The position numbers and the translations under genes were made by a program. Positions 1 to 8,194 of a stretch of DNA of 64,000 nt are shown here, in pieces; position 1 is the stretch's first letter, and each line of letters begins with the position of its first letter. The notes under the pieces are model-generated. The model saw nothing but the letters and a program-made list of their open reading frames with translations, had not been told where the DNA came from and did no database searches. Source of the stretch: Chryseobacterium lathyri (GTDB lineage: Bacteria > Bacteroidota > Bacteroidia > Flavobacteriales > Weeksellaceae); contig NZ_QNFY01000007.1 in assembly GCF_003290185.1 (NCBI RefSeq), positions 62,001-126,000 on the forward strand, read 5' to 3'.

Positions 1-140
1 GCATAAGTCCTGTTCGCTCCGTGGTCACTTCCCCCATGACCAGCGTCCAAAACGATCGTAAATTTCTTTTGTGAAAAAATTAAAATGCTGGAAAGAAGAA
101 GGAGAAATGATAAAATTATTTTAAATTTTTGTTTGTACAT
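1..140 (-). CDS. N-acetylmuramoyl-L-alanine amidase, N-terminal part (runs off the window)
   Basis: The reverse strand from an ATG at 138-140 reads open to the window edge. It starts MYKQKFKIIL, continues as a hydrophobic signal peptide ending near IFSQ, and then reads IVLDAGHGGSDHGA. The DAGHGG motif with its zinc-binding His is typical of the first strand of Amidase_3 peptidoglycan amidases (AmiA/B/C, CwlM type). The protein is predicted to be exported and to cut the stem peptide from the glycan in the periplasm. It is divergent from lptD, an arrangement expected for an envelope locus in Flavobacteriia. Only about 46 codons are present, so the rest of the domain cannot be judged. Confidence 0.85.
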   Translation of the reverse strand, partial: MYKQKFKIILSFLLLLSSILIFSQKKFTIVLDAGHGGSDHGANRTY

Positions 141-162
141 CTTACAGTTTTAAAAATTATAC

Positions 163-170
163 TAATTTTG
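163..170 (+). promoter_or_regulatory. candidate -7 box upstream of lptD
   Basis: TAATTTTG fits the Bacteroidota -7 consensus TAnnTTTG and lies 22 bases before the TTG start of lptD. No convincing -33 TTTG at the right spacing was seen. Confidence 0.35.
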
Positions 171-191
171 AGCCTTAATTAAAGAATAAAA

Positions 192-2777
192 TTGGCCAAA
201 ACCGTCCTCAAAAATATATTACAAATTTTAATTATCCTAATTTTTAACAATTTTTTAGCACAGAAAACCCCTGAAAAATTGCCTAAAAATGTGGTTAATG
301 ATACTATTCCCAAAAAGGATACCATTATTGTAAAAAAGGAAGCTTTAGATGATGTTCTCCGTACAAAGGCGGATGATCAGCGTAGAGATGTTCCGAAAAA
401 AATGACATTTCTGAATAAAAATGCCCAGGTAAAATACCAGGATATGCAGATAGATGCAGATTATATTTCTATTGACGACAATAAAAATCTGATCTATGCC
501 CGCGGAAAACAGGACTCTTTAGGGAAGATCATAGAACCTGTAATTACCACTCAGGCTGGGAAAAAGTATGAAACCAATGAGTTCAGCTACAATACCAAAA
601 CCAAGCAGGCCATTGCTTTTAATGCCAGAACAGAAGAAAGCGAAGGGGTAATCACCGCACAGAAAACCAAAAAATATAATGATTCTGTTTTTGCCATGAG
701 AAACGCAGATTATACAACAGATGAATACTATATCAAGAAAAAAGATACGGCCTCGGATTACTTTATGCGGGCATCCAACATCAAGCTGATCAAGACGAAA
801 AACAAATCGCAGATTGTTACAGGACCTATTCAGATGTATATAGAAAGAGTACCCACTCCTCTTATTCTTCCGTTTGCCATTCTTCCGTTTTCAGAAAAGA
901 GGGCAGCAGGTATCCTGATCCCGAGTTTTGGGGAAAGGGAAGATGTAGGATTTTTTCTTAACGGATTGGGATATTACCAGCCGATAGGAGAGCATTTTGA
1001 TCTTAAAATACTGGCAGATATCTATACCAAAGGAAGCTGGAACCTAAGGCCGCAGATGAATTATCTGAAGAAATACAGGTATTCCGGGACTTTTACAGCC
1101 GATGTGGGAACCATGGTGAGAGGAATTAAAGGTTTGGACGATTATACCAAAAACAGCACATACAGAATCGCATGGACGCATACTCAGGACACAAAGGCAA
1201 ATCCTTTCCTGACCTTCAGTGCTTCAGTGGATATTGTAAGTACCAAGTTTTATAACAACCCGCTCAATAATAACTATATTTTCAACCAGAACGTTCTGAA
1301 TACACAGCAGAGTTCAGCGGTAACAGTCACAAAAAGATTCCTAAAGCTGCCTGCAACCATTACCGGGACAGCCTCCTATTCTCAAAACTTTGCCACCGGG
1401 CTTGCAGATCTTCGTCTTCCTCAGATGAATGTGGCAATCAATCAGTTTTATCTGTTTAAATCGAAAACAGGAGTGAGACAGGGTCTTCTTGAAAATATTA
1501 CAGTGAACACAGGCTTTAATCTGACGAACTTTGTAAATACACAGGAAAACGAGCTTTTTACAAAGGCTATGTGGGATAAGATGCAGACAGGACTGAAAAA
1601 TAATATTGCATTGGGAACCAACACAACGGTGGCCAAATATTTCACGTTCAGCTTAAGTGCCAATATTGATAACGCTTTAACCACTAAGACACTTAAAAAA
1701 TATTATGATCCTGTAAAGAATGCGGATGTAGACGAAATTCAGAAAAATATTGCCGGATATTCCACCTTCTCTTCATCTGCCAGTCTTCAGACCACTCTTT
1801 ATGGTATGCTGAAGTTTAAAAAAGGTTCTGCGGTAGAAGCGGTAAGACATATGATGACACCAAGTCTTAGCTTTACATATTCACCGGATTTCTCAAGTCC
1901 CGGTTTCGGATATTATAAAAACTATTATAATGCAGAGGGAGCCCTGACCCCTTATTCTATTTTTGAAAAAGGAATTGTGGGAAGCCCGTCAAGCGGAGTG
2001 GTAGGAGCCTTAGGTTTTAATATTGGAAACAATATTGAAATGAAAGTAAAATCTAAAACTGATTCTACCGGTGTCAAGAAAATAAAAATCTTTGAATCTC
2101 TTAACCTTTCAGGGAACTACAATTTTGCAGCGAAAGATCATCCATGGTCTGTATTCAGCATCAACGGACAGTCTTCTTTCTTCAATAATAAATTAAATGT
2201 GAATACCAGTCTCTCACTGGATCCTTATAAAATTGTCTTTGCTCCGGGTGCAACACAGGGAGTGAGAACGGAACAGTTTGGACATTTCAGTGTACAGGGT
2301 TTCAACGTACAGTTATCATATCCTTTAAGCAGCGAACTCTTTGGCGAGAAAACAGATTATGCCAAAAAGTATCCGGCAAAAGGAGAAATAAGAAATGAAA
2401 ATTATTATTTTGACGATGATAATTATGCCCATTTCGACCAGGCATGGACTTTGAATATCAATGCCAACTATGCTTATTCAAAAGGATTGTCGGCACTTGG
2501 TACTAAGATTGCTTCTGTAGGTCTGGATGGCAGCATTAAGCTAACCCCTTACTGGAATATCAACGGGAGTACGCACTTTGATCTTGTGACGAAAGATCTT
2601 GCTTATACAAGAATCGGGTTTACCAGAGATCAGCGAAGTTTCACGATCAACTTCAACTGGGTTCCTTTCGGACAGTATAAGGTATATGACTTCTTTATCG
2701 GTATCAAAGCTAATATCTTAAGTGATGCATTGAAATACAAAGACAGAAGTTTTACGCAGCCTGGCGCACCTTTCTAA
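192..2777 (+). CDS. lptD: LPS-assembly outer membrane protein LptD
   Basis: The 861-residue protein begins with a signal peptide (ends NNFLAQ). An OstA/LptA-like beta-jellyroll follows at roughly residues 70-230 (KMTFLNKNAQVKYQDM, then YARGKQD). A long Tyr/Asn-rich outer-membrane barrel occupies about 240-861, starting near PFAILPFSEKRAAGI. LptD inserts lipopolysaccharide into the outer leaflet together with LptE. The start used is TTG at 192: an in-frame stop lies at 180-182, no closer ATG precedes the signal peptide, and the hydrophobic segment begins right there. The gene is divergent from the amidase gene. Confidence 0.9.
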   Translation: MAKTVLKNILQILIILIFNNFLAQKTPEKLPKNVVNDTIPKKDTIIVKKEALDDVLRTKADDQRRDVPKKMTFLNKNAQVKYQDMQIDADYISIDDNKNLIYARGKQDSLGKIIEPVITTQAGKKYETNEFSYNTKTKQAIAFNARTEESEGVITAQKTKKYNDSVFAMRNADYTTDEYYIKKKDTASDYFMRASNIKLIKTKNKSQIVTGPIQMYIERVPTPLILPFAILPFSEKRAAGILIPSFGEREDVGFFLNGLGYYQPIGEHFDLKILADIYTKGSWNLRPQMNYLKKYRYSGTFTADVGTMVRGIKGLDDYTKNSTYRIAWTHTQDTKANPFLTFSASVDIVSTKFYNNPLNNNYIFNQNVLNTQQSSAVTVTKRFLKLPATITGTASYSQNFATGLADLRLPQMNVAINQFYLFKSKTGVRQGLLENITVNTGFNLTNFVNTQENELFTKAMWDKMQTGLKNNIALGTNTTVAKYFTFSLSANIDNALTTKTLKKYYDPVKNADVDEIQKNIAGYSTFSSSASLQTTLYGMLKFKKGSAVEAVRHMMTPSLSFTYSPDFSSPGFGYYKNYYNAEGALTPYSIFEKGIVGSPSSGVVGALGFNIGNNIEMKVKSKTDSTGVKKIKIFESLNLSGNYNFAAKDHPWSVFSINGQSSFFNNKLNVNTSLSLDPYKIVFAPGATQGVRTEQFGHFSVQGFNVQLSYPLSSELFGEKTDYAKKYPAKGEIRNENYYFDDDNYAHFDQAWTLNINANYAYSKGLSALGTKIASVGLDGSIKLTPYWNINGSTHFDLVTKDLAYTRIGFTRDQRSFTINFNWVPFGQYKVYDFFIGIKANILSDALKYKDRSFTQPGAPF

Positions 2778-2783
2778 TATCAG

Positions 2784-2815
2784 ATTGACAATTGTAAATA
2801 TAAATTTTATATTTG
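2784..2815 (+). promoter_or_regulatory. Bacteroidota-type promoter for ridA
   Basis: ATTG at 2784-2787, a 20-base spacer and TATATTTG at 2808-2815 match the -33/-7 promoter of Bacteroidota. Transcription would start near 2822. The first ATG downstream is not ridA but a 20-codon open frame at 2833. Confidence 0.55.
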
Positions 2816-2832
2816 CAACCAAAATAAATCTC

Positions 2833-2895
2833 ATGAAATCACTGTCGCCCAAATTGGTTAACAAACGAATGCAGATGATGGTAATTATATGCTGA
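2833..2895 (+). other. candidate 20-codon leader ORF before ridA
   Basis: ATG at 2833 opens a frame that reads MKSLSPKLVNKRMQ, ends VIIC and stops at TGA (2893-2895), 25 bases before ridA. It is the first ATG after the predicted transcription start. It may be a regulatory upstream ORF or chance. The peptide is basic and shows no recognised domain. Confidence 0.3.
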
Positions 2896-2920
2896 CCTTT
2901 GAAAAAATAAATATCCACAT

Positions 2921-3301
2921 ATGAAACAAATAATCAACACAGTTAATGCACCTGCAGCAATCGGGCCTTACTCACAAGCTAATATGGCCAACGGAGTTTT
3001 ATACATTTCCGGACAGATCCCTGTAGATCCTGCAACTGGTAAACTGGTAGAGGGAATTGAAAAGGAAACGCACCAGGTGATGAAAAACCTTGAGGCTATT
3101 CTTACTGAAACGGGAATGACGTTTAAAAACGTAGTGAAAGCTACCATATTCCTTAAAAGTATGGACGATTTTGCAGTAATGAACGATATTTATGCTTCAT
3201 ATCTTGATGCAGACAGCTATCCGGCCCGTGAAACGGTACAGGTTTCCTGCCTGCCTAAGAATGTTGATATTGAAATTTCTATGATCGCACATCAGGATTA
3301 A
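2921..3301 (+). CDS. ridA: RidA family enamine/imine deaminase
   Basis: This 126-residue protein has the standard length of the YjgF/YER057c/UK114 family. It shows the family signatures GPYSQA (residues 15-20), ISGQIPVDPATG (29-40) and PARETVQV with the substrate-binding Arg103. RidA hydrolyses reactive 2-aminoacrylate-type enamines released by PLP enzymes, protecting cytosolic enzymes. The gene has its own promoter. Its stop codon shares one base with the ATG of the next gene (TAATG), so the two are probably translationally coupled. Confidence 0.95.
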   Translation: MKQIINTVNAPAAIGPYSQANMANGVLYISGQIPVDPATGKLVEGIEKETHQVMKNLEAILTETGMTFKNVVKATIFLKSMDDFAVMNDIYASYLDADSYPARETVQVSCLPKNVDIEISMIAHQD

Positions 3302-3756
3302 TGAATTTTATAAGAAATACAATTGCGGTTCTTGTAGGCCTTGGAATAGCCGGGCTGATTATTACTCTTGGTATAAGGGTTTTTCCGCAATGGATCACTT
3401 TCGAAGCTTTTGCTCCCTTTGAGCACTGGCAGAGATTTCTTTACAGCATGAGAGGCGATAATGCATTTTTCGGATTTCTGCTGTTTATTTCAGGGCTGGG
3501 AACAACGATAGGAGGAGTGGCTACTGCACTTATTGTAAAGTATGCTAAGGTAGCGTATGCTATTCTTATCGGTTTTATTATGCTGTTCATAGCCATGCTG
3601 GATGTTATTGTATTTCCATACCATCCTACATTTTATAAAATCTCTATTTTTCTTACGTTTTTCCCGTTTTCGTGGATTGGAGGAAAGATTGTAGAGATTA
3701 TTTATGAACGGAATAAGAAAAAGAAGATCGCTGATAAAATGAACAAAACCAAATAA
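3301..3756 (+). CDS. small integral membrane protein of unknown function
   Basis: The 151-residue protein has four predicted membrane segments: near the N-terminus (TIAVLVGLGIAGLIITLGI), FFGFLLFISGLGTTIG, AYAILIGFIMLFIAMLDVIVF and ISIFLTFFPFSWIGG. A Lys-rich cytoplasmic tail ends it. The start overlaps the ridA stop by one base, so the two form an operon. A strong hairpin terminator follows. I do not recognise a named family, and the context with ridA does not define a role. Confidence 0.75.
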   Translation: MNFIRNTIAVLVGLGIAGLIITLGIRVFPQWITFEAFAPFEHWQRFLYSMRGDNAFFGFLLFISGLGTTIGGVATALIVKYAKVAYAILIGFIMLFIAMLDVIVFPYHPTFYKISIFLTFFPFSWIGGKIVEIIYERNKKKKIADKMNKTK

Positions 3757-3787
3757 AAAAAACGCTGCAAATCTGCAGCGTTTTTTT
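3757..3787. terminator. bidirectional terminator between convergent genes
   Basis: AACGCTGCA and TGCAGCGTT form a 9-bp stem with a 4-base loop. An A-run precedes it and a T-run follows it, so it can serve both the ridA operon and the convergent protease gene. Confidence 0.85.
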
Positions 3788-3817
3788 GTTGATATGAAAG
3801 ACTATTGTCTGTATTGA

Positions 3818-5344
3818 TTAAGGCATCTTGAATCCTTTAGTATAGATTCTTCCGTAGTCATCCACGAATTTCACCTGTACATTGCCCTGGTATTTATCCA
3901 GGATCTTTTCTACATCTTTCTGTGAATTGACAGGCTTACCGTTGATCTCTATAATGATATAGTTGTCCACGATTCCGATTTTAGCCATCTCGCTTCCTTC
4001 GCTTACATTTTTAGCAACGACTCCGCTGTTTAGCCCATATTCTGTTTTAAACTTTTCATTAAGAGGATCAAAATCTGCTCCTATTTTTTCCGTTACGCTT
4101 AAATCATCTTTAGTACGGGTGGTTGTTCCTCCTTTCTGGTCTTTAAGGGTCACCGTAGTTGTGTTTGGCTTACCGTTTCTCAGATAAGTTACCTGAACCT
4201 TATCACCCGGACGCTTACTTCCGATAGACATGGAAAGGTCGGCGAAGTCCGTAATATCATAAGTGTCTATTTTAGTAATGATATCTCCTTTTTTCAGACC
4301 TGCATCTTCAGCACCGCTGTTATCCCCGAATCCGGTTACATAAACTCCTGAACCTGCTTTGATGTTTGTTTTATACTGCTGGTTGTAAGCAGCTACCTGC
4401 TGGTCATTAGAAAGGTCTAATGATGAAACTCCTAAGAATCCTCTCTGTACGATTCCGAATTTCTTGATATCTTCAACAATTTTTCTTGCTAAATTAGCCG
4501 GAACAGCAAATCCGTAACCCTGGTAATATCCTGTAGTAGATTGGATTGCAGAATTGATCCCGATTAGATCACCATTGACGTTAACAAGGGCCCCTCCTGA
4601 GTTACCAGGGTTAATCGCTGCGTCAGTCTGGATAAAGCTTTCAATAGGATTGGTAGCTTTGCCCTGGCCTCCCAGGATACCAATTCCCCTGCCTTTAGCA
4701 GAGACAATACCTGCTGTAACAGTAGAGTTCAATCCCAGTGGATTTCCTACTGCAAGTACCCATTGCCCAACCTCAATATTGTCTGAATTGGCAAAATTTA
4801 AATAAGGAAGTCCTTTCTCTTCAATCTTAAGTAAAGAAATATCCGTGTTTGGATCAGTTCCCACAAGGGTAGCGATGTAAGACTTTTTGTTGCTTAAGAC
4901 CACTTCCAGTTTATTGGCTCCCGCAACAACGTGATTGTTGGAGATGATATATCCGTCCGGTGAAATGATTACACCGGATCCCATTCCTGATGGCATATTG
5001 TCCGGAGCCTGCTGCTTCTGTCTCTGTTGTCCTCTTCCTCCGAAAGGATCTCCGAAGAAGAAATCAAACAGATCCTGCTCTGAAGCTCTGCTCGTTGATC
5101 TGCTCTGGTAATTTTTGATGGTAACAACAGCCGGAACTGTAGTTTTTGAAGCCTTTACAAAATCATCGCCTACAGCTCCGGTATTCATTCCTACAAATGA
5201 GGCATTAGGGGCTGCTGCTGTGAAGTAAGACTGGTCACCGTTATTGGAATGCTGACCGAAGTATTGTAGTGTCCCAACGGTAGTAGCTCCTGAGACAATT
5301 CCCACTACTGCAAATGGTAATAGTTTTTTTAAAGTACTCTTCAT
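3818..5344 (-). CDS. Deg/HtrA family periplasmic serine protease
   Basis: The 508-residue protein has an N-terminal membrane anchor or signal (LLPFAVVGIVSGATTVGTL) and a trypsin-like domain with the complete triad: His138 in SNNHVV, Asp168 in NTDISLL and Ser249 in PGNSGGAL. Two PDZ domains follow, about 295-400 (FLGVSSLDL to KVQVTYLRNG) and 420-505 (GVVAKNVSEGSEM). This is the Do/DegP architecture, used for quality control of envelope proteins. A Gly/Gln-rich LA-like loop lies at about residues 95-120. It is monocistronic, convergent with the ridA operon, with a candidate TAAATTTG box about 53 bases upstream. Confidence 0.95.
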   Translation of the reverse strand: MKSTLKKLLPFAVVGIVSGATTVGTLQYFGQHSNNGDQSYFTAAAPNASFVGMNTGAVGDDFVKASKTTVPAVVTIKNYQSRSTSRASEQDLFDFFFGDPFGGRGQQRQKQQAPDNMPSGMGSGVIISPDGYIISNNHVVAGANKLEVVLSNKKSYIATLVGTDPNTDISLLKIEEKGLPYLNFANSDNIEVGQWVLAVGNPLGLNSTVTAGIVSAKGRGIGILGGQGKATNPIESFIQTDAAINPGNSGGALVNVNGDLIGINSAIQSTTGYYQGYGFAVPANLARKIVEDIKKFGIVQRGFLGVSSLDLSNDQQVAAYNQQYKTNIKAGSGVYVTGFGDNSGAEDAGLKKGDIITKIDTYDITDFADLSMSIGSKRPGDKVQVTYLRNGKPNTTTVTLKDQKGGTTTRTKDDLSVTEKIGADFDPLNEKFKTEYGLNSGVVAKNVSEGSEMAKIGIVDNYIIIEINGKPVNSQKDVEKILDKYQGNVQVKFVDDYGRIYTKGFKMP

Positions 5345-5714
5345 TGTATATCTTTCTTTTTTATTTATTGATTGTTATTTCTTGTTTTCTCGCAAACAAA
5401 TTTAATGCTAAATAAGTAAGCAATTAACATGCTATGTTTCAATTTTAACTAAAATTTAACTGCTATTATATCATTTTATACATTATGTCATAATTTTAAA
5501 AGGTGTATTAACTAAACTTAAAAAATTATTAAAGAAAAAATGTCACATTTTGCAGGCCGGAAGGAAATAAATTATGTTTTTAAGGTACAACAATTAATCC
5601 AAAATCATTCATAGCCATTCTCAGACTCTTTATTACTGCTCACATGTACATCCTATTCAAATGAAAAATGATTATATTTGCAAAAATATTTTTCTCACTT
5701 AAAACGTTTATAGC
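5345..5714. other. 370-bp intergenic region between protease gene and trhO
   Basis: Both flanking genes point away from this region. It holds a candidate reverse-strand -7 box (CAAATTTA at 5397-5404, reading TAAATTTG for the protease gene) and a forward -7 box for trhO at 5673-5680. The middle is AT-rich with no ORF, RNA gene or repeat that I can support. Confidence 0.5.
5673..5680 (+). promoter_or_regulatory. candidate -7 box for trhO
   Basis: TATATTTG fits TAnnTTTG and lies 34 bases before the trhO ATG. No good TTTG is present at -33, so this is only a half match. Confidence 0.4.
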
Positions 5715-7067
5715 ATGCAACTGTATAACACCTTAAGCGCAGAAGAAAGAGCTCAACTTATTGATGAAGCTGGTAAGGAACGCCTTACGTTGTCTTTCTA
5801 TGCGTATGCCAAAATTGAAGATCCCAAAAAATTTCGCGACGAATTATTTATAGCCTGGAATGCCCTTGATGCTCTTGGCCGTATCTATGTTGCCCATGAA
5901 GGTATTAATGCTCAGATGAGTGTTCCCGCGGATCAATTTGAGGCTTTTAGCAATACGCTGGAGGCTTATGACTTTATGAAAGGAATCCGTTTAAATGTAG
6001 CGGTTGAGCAGGATGATTATTCTTTTTTAAAACTGACCATAAAAGTCAGACATAAAATTGTTGCAGATGGTTTGAACGATGATACTTTTGATGTTACCAA
6101 TAAAGGAATTCATTTAAAGGCTCAGGAATTTAATAATTTGCTTGAAGATCCGAATACAATTGTTGTTGATTTTAGAAATCACTACGAAAGTGAAGTAGGT
6201 CACTTTGAAGGGGCTATTACTCCTGATGTGGAAAATTTCAGAGAAAGTTTACCGATTATCAACGAGCAGTTACAGGATTTTAAAGAAGATAAAAACCTGT
6301 TAATGTACTGTACAGGTGGAATTCGTTGTGAAAAAGCCAGCGCTTACTTCAAGCATCAGGGTTTTAAAAATGTTTTCCAATTAGAAGGCGGAATCATTGA
6401 ATATACCCGACAGATTAAAGAAGAAGGGATAAAAAGTAAATTTATTGGAAAGAACTTTGTATTTGACCACCGGTTAGGGGAAAGGATTACAGATGATATT
6501 ATTGCGCAGTGCCACCAGTGTGGAAAGCCTTGTGACAATCATACGAACTGTGCTAACGATGCCTGCCATTTATTATTTATTCAATGTGATGAATGTAAAG
6601 CTGTGATGGAAAACTGCTGCTCTACAGAATGTTTGGAAATCATACATTTGCCTTTGGAAGAGCAGTTAAAATTAAGAAAGGGATTACAGGTAGGAAATAA
6701 AGTTTTCAGAAAAGGAAAATCTGATGCACTGAAATTTAAAAAATCAGGTGACCTTCCTGATAAGCCTTTAGCAAAAGCTGAAACAAAGAATATCCGTCAA
6801 AAAATTGCCATCAAGAAAGTATTGGTTGGAAAGGCAGAACATTATTATACAAAATCGAAAATCGGACAGTTTTTAATTGAAAACAAAGAACTTTCAGTAG
6901 GTGATAAGGTATTAATTTCAGGCCCGACCACTGGTGAGCAGGAATTGACCATTACTGAACTTTTTGCAAACGGAGGTCCTTGTGAAACGGCAAAAAAAGG
7001 AGATCAGATCACTTTTGAACTTCCTTTCAGAGTTCGTTTATCAGATAAAATATATAAAATTCTTTAA
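5715..7067 (+). CDS. trhO: tRNA uridine(34) hydroxylase TrhO with extra C-terminal U32-like barrel
   Basis: Residues 1-125 are the TrhO/YceA N-terminal domain (HEGINAQMS at 61-69). A rhodanese domain follows at about 135-240, with the active-site loop MYCTGGIRCE containing Cys199 and Cys205. A Cys-rich region (Cys266-Cys306) resembles a metal site. TrhO oxygenates U34 of tRNAs to 5-hydroxyuridine. The usual protein ends at about residue 330. This one continues to 450 with a segment (366-450: VGKAEHYYTKSKIG, LSVGDKVLISGPTTG, AKKGDQITFELP, SDKIYKIL) that reads like the EF-Tu-like barrel at the C-terminus of U32/TrhP-type proteins. It may form an operon with the next gene, 21 bases downstream. 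Confidence 0.9.
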   Translation: MQLYNTLSAEERAQLIDEAGKERLTLSFYAYAKIEDPKKFRDELFIAWNALDALGRIYVAHEGINAQMSVPADQFEAFSNTLEAYDFMKGIRLNVAVEQDDYSFLKLTIKVRHKIVADGLNDDTFDVTNKGIHLKAQEFNNLLEDPNTIVVDFRNHYESEVGHFEGAITPDVENFRESLPIINEQLQDFKEDKNLLMYCTGGIRCEKASAYFKHQGFKNVFQLEGGIIEYTRQIKEEGIKSKFIGKNFVFDHRLGERITDDIIAQCHQCGKPCDNHTNCANDACHLLFIQCDECKAVMENCCSTECLEIIHLPLEEQLKLRKGLQVGNKVFRKGKSDALKFKKSGDLPDKPLAKAETKNIRQKIAIKKVLVGKAEHYYTKSKIGQFLIENKELSVGDKVLISGPTTGEQELTITELFANGGPCETAKKGDQITFELPFRVRLSDKIYKIL

Positions 7068-7088
7068 GTTGTAAAACGCCTGATAAAG

Positions 7089-7664
7089 ATGTTAAAAGCA
7101 GAACTTAGAAAAAAATATATGCAGAAAAGAAAAGCCTTGTCAACTGATGAGGCTTTCTTGTTATCTGAAAAGATTTTTGAAAAATTTGTTGATTTTTTTA
7201 AACCAGTTTCAGGTCAGAAAGTCCACATTTTCATTCCGATCGAAAAGTTTAAGGAAATAGATACTCAACTATTCATTAACTATTTTTTAAGCCGGAATAT
7301 CAGAGTTTTTGTGCCTAAAATTGTAGATGCGAAATTAATATCCGTAGAGATTTTTAAGGATACAAAATTCGGAACGAATCATTGGGGTATTTCCGAGCCT
7401 GTTTCTAATGAAGATTCCGGCATTTTAGATTTTAACTGGGTGATTACGCCATTGCTGTATTGCGATAAAAAAGGAAACAGAGTAGGCTACGGAAAAGGAT
7501 TTTACGATGCTTTTTTTGAAATGATTCCTTCTGAAACAAAAAAAATCGGAGTTAATTACTTTAACCCCGATGAAAATATTGATGATGTCTGGGAAAATGA
7601 TATTCCGCTGGACTATTTGGTGACACCTACTGATGTACTGTCTTTCTTTAACGGATCTGAGTAA
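7089..7664 (+). CDS. 5-formyltetrahydrofolate cyclo-ligase
   Basis: The 191-residue protein has the N-terminal basic motif (LRKKYMQKRKALS) and the signature VGYGKGFYDAFF near residue 140 that binds ATP and folate in the YgfA/MTHFS family. It converts 5-formyl-THF to 5,10-methenyl-THF in the cytosol. It lies 21 bases after trhO on the same strand. Its last 52 bases overlap the end of the convergent lipoprotein gene, with both frames intact. Confidence 0.95.
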   Translation: MLKAELRKKYMQKRKALSTDEAFLLSEKIFEKFVDFFKPVSGQKVHIFIPIEKFKEIDTQLFINYFLSRNIRVFVPKIVDAKLISVEIFKDTKFGTNHWGISEPVSNEDSGILDFNWVITPLLYCDKKGNRVGYGKGFYDAFFEMIPSETKKIGVNYFNPDENIDDVWENDIPLDYLVTPTDVLSFFNGSE

Positions 7665-8194
7665 AAATCTAAGAAATAAAATTTGAATTCTTTTTTGATC
7701 ATTGGGGTAGAAAGCAAAATATATTGAGCATTTTTCTCAAAAGTTCCCAGGGATTTATTTTTTGAATCAAAATATTCCAGATTGAATTTCGCATAATCTA
7801 AAGTATCCTTTTTATAGAATTCTTTGTAAACATTCAGATTATTTACTTTCACCGATTTTACTTTAAGGCTGTCCAGTTCATGGAATAGTTTTTTGAATGT
7901 AGTAGAATCTGGTTTATGAAAATAGCTTTCCATCTGTGAATAGATCACCGTGTCAATCTCTGTATTCCTATTTCCAGACAGGTATAATGTAGAAAGATCA
8001 AGAAGTTCCTGTACTTTCTGCTTGGTGATGGAATTAATCGCCTGCATGCTGTCCATTTGTACGGCAGGATAGCTTTTTACGTTGGTGCTGTTTCTTAATT
8101 TATCCAGATCACTTACTTCCGTCTTTTTATTATTACAGGAAATAAATGCTAAAAAAAGTACTGCGAAAATTAAAAACTTATTTATTTTCTTCAT
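7613..8194 (-). CDS. small lipoprotein of unknown function, overlaps the regulator-like gene upstream
   Basis: The 193-residue protein has a lipoprotein signal with lipobox AFISC (Cys20), followed by a mostly helical, Lys/Asp/Ser-rich domain with no recognised family. Its start lies 17 bases inside the end of the preceding gene (8178-9338), so they are very likely translated together. Its own end runs 52 bases into the convergent cyclo-ligase gene. It may be the outer partner of the membrane-spanning protein upstream; that role is inferred only from the overlap. Confidence 0.75.
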   Translation of the reverse strand: MKKINKFLIFAVLFLAFISCNNKKTEVSDLDKLRNSTNVKSYPAVQMDSMQAINSITKQKVQELLDLSTLYLSGNRNTEIDTVIYSQMESYFHKPDSTTFKKLFHELDSLKVKSVKVNNLNVYKEFYKKDTLDYAKFNLEYFDSKNKSLGTFEKNAQYILLSTPMIKKEFKFYFLDFYSDPLKKDSTSVGVTK

